DNA of 33,905 nucleotides from Porticoccaceae bacterium (GTDB lineage Bacteria > Pseudomonadota > Gammaproteobacteria > Pseudomonadales > Porticoccaceae). Positions 33,735-33,905 of this stretch are shown piece after piece. The position numbers were made by a program, and so were the translations under genes. The stretch's first letter is position 1. Every line of letters begins with the position of its first letter. The DNA lies in assembly GCA_029242085.1 (NCBI GenBank), contig JAQWUP010000025.1, positions 1 through 33,905 of the forward strand. The letters run 5' to 3'. A model generated the notes under the pieces. The model was not told the origin of the DNA, made no database searches, and worked only from the letters and a program-made list of their open reading frames with translations.

Positions 33735-33905
33735 ATGCTGTTAAAGATTATTATCGTTGTACTGTTTATCGCTGTGCTAATAAGCCTGTTTAGCGGGCTC
33801 AATTTTCTGGTGAAAGATCTGGGCAATTCCAAGCGACGCCTGCTTGTTGCACTGGGCACCCGTATAACACTGGCCGCGCTGCTTTTAGGCACTATTGGCT
33901 ACGGC
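33735..33905 (+). CDS. DUF2909-type twin-TM protein, cut by window edge
   Basis: The frame opens with ATG at 33735 and runs 57 codons to the window end without a stop. It begins MLLKIIIVVLFIAVLISLFS, a membrane helix, followed by a polar loop with KDLGNSKRRLL. A second helix (RITLAALLLGTIGYG) follows. This is the pattern of the small DUF2909 proteins, which have two membrane segments, are about 65-70 residues long, and are encoded beside cytochrome oxidase genes. Only a few residues should be missing. An upstream GTG at 33723 is a possible alternative start. Confidence 0.75.
   Translation, partial: MLLKIIIVVLFIAVLISLFSGLNFLVKDLGNSKRRLLVALGTRITLAALLLGTIGYG

Overview
The window looks like core chromosome of a free-living, probably marine gammaproteobacterium related to the Cellvibrionales/SAR92-type or Pseudomonas-like lineages. 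The reasons are the gene order tkt-epd-pgk-fba beside an ArsR/methyltransferase regulator and metK, a FabY-type ketoacyl synthase, polA facing engB, znuA divergent from zur-znuC-znuB, and a SURF1/cyoE/SCO cytochrome oxidase assembly cluster. GC content looks close to 50%. I see no mobile element, prophage, CRISPR array, tRNA or rRNA. The taxonomic call is an inference from gene content and order.

Layout. 1-4751 (minus strand): small accessory genes. They are a truncated ACT-domain protein, an unlisted 56-residue membrane protein, a GNAT acetyltransferase, a VF530-type protein, a Cys-cluster protein, ppnP, a carboxymuconolactone-decarboxylase-like protein, a PqqB-like metallo-beta-lactamase-fold protein, an NTF2-like protein and a MAPEG protein. 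4957-10307 (minus): the sugar-phosphate operon tkt-epd-pgk-fba, closed by a strong intrinsic terminator. 10438-16774 (plus): the methyl-cycle cluster sahR-metK-ahcY-metF, followed by rsmE and a secreted trypsin-like protease. A 28-bp palindrome covering the sahR promoter is the likely SahR operator. 16716-18623 (minus): fabY, overlapping the protease tail to tail, with a divergent DJ-1/AraC regulator. 19892-22225 (minus): the serine pathway genes serC and serA. 22371-23737 (minus): cytochrome c4 and dsbA with a terminator. 23874-24533 (plus): engB, convergent with polA (24783-27560, minus). The polA-engB gap holds a convincing small-RNA candidate at the position where Spot 42 or ErsA lies in other gammaproteobacteria. 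27609-30643: zinc uptake, znuA divergent from zur-znuC-znuB, with a Zur-box-like site between. 30660-33693 (minus): oxidase assembly genes surf1, a membrane-anchored CxxxC protein, cyoE and sco. ctaA, which usually lies in this series, is missing. 33735 to the end: a truncated DUF2909-type twin-membrane-segment protein.

How the genes fit together. Serine made by SerA/SerC feeds one-carbon metabolism. MetF, MetK and AhcY turn over methyl groups, probably under SahR control by S-adenosylhomocysteine. The tkt and epd products link pentose and erythrose phosphates to glycolysis and to PLP synthesis, and PLP is the cofactor of SerC. DsbA, cytochrome c4, SCO, CyoE and SURF1 serve the envelope redox and respiratory chain.

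Most of the window is ordinary housekeeping. The points most worth a second look are the polA-engB sRNA candidate, the SahR operator/promoter, the SCO-like CxxxC protein with missing ctaA, and the small unlisted membrane protein.
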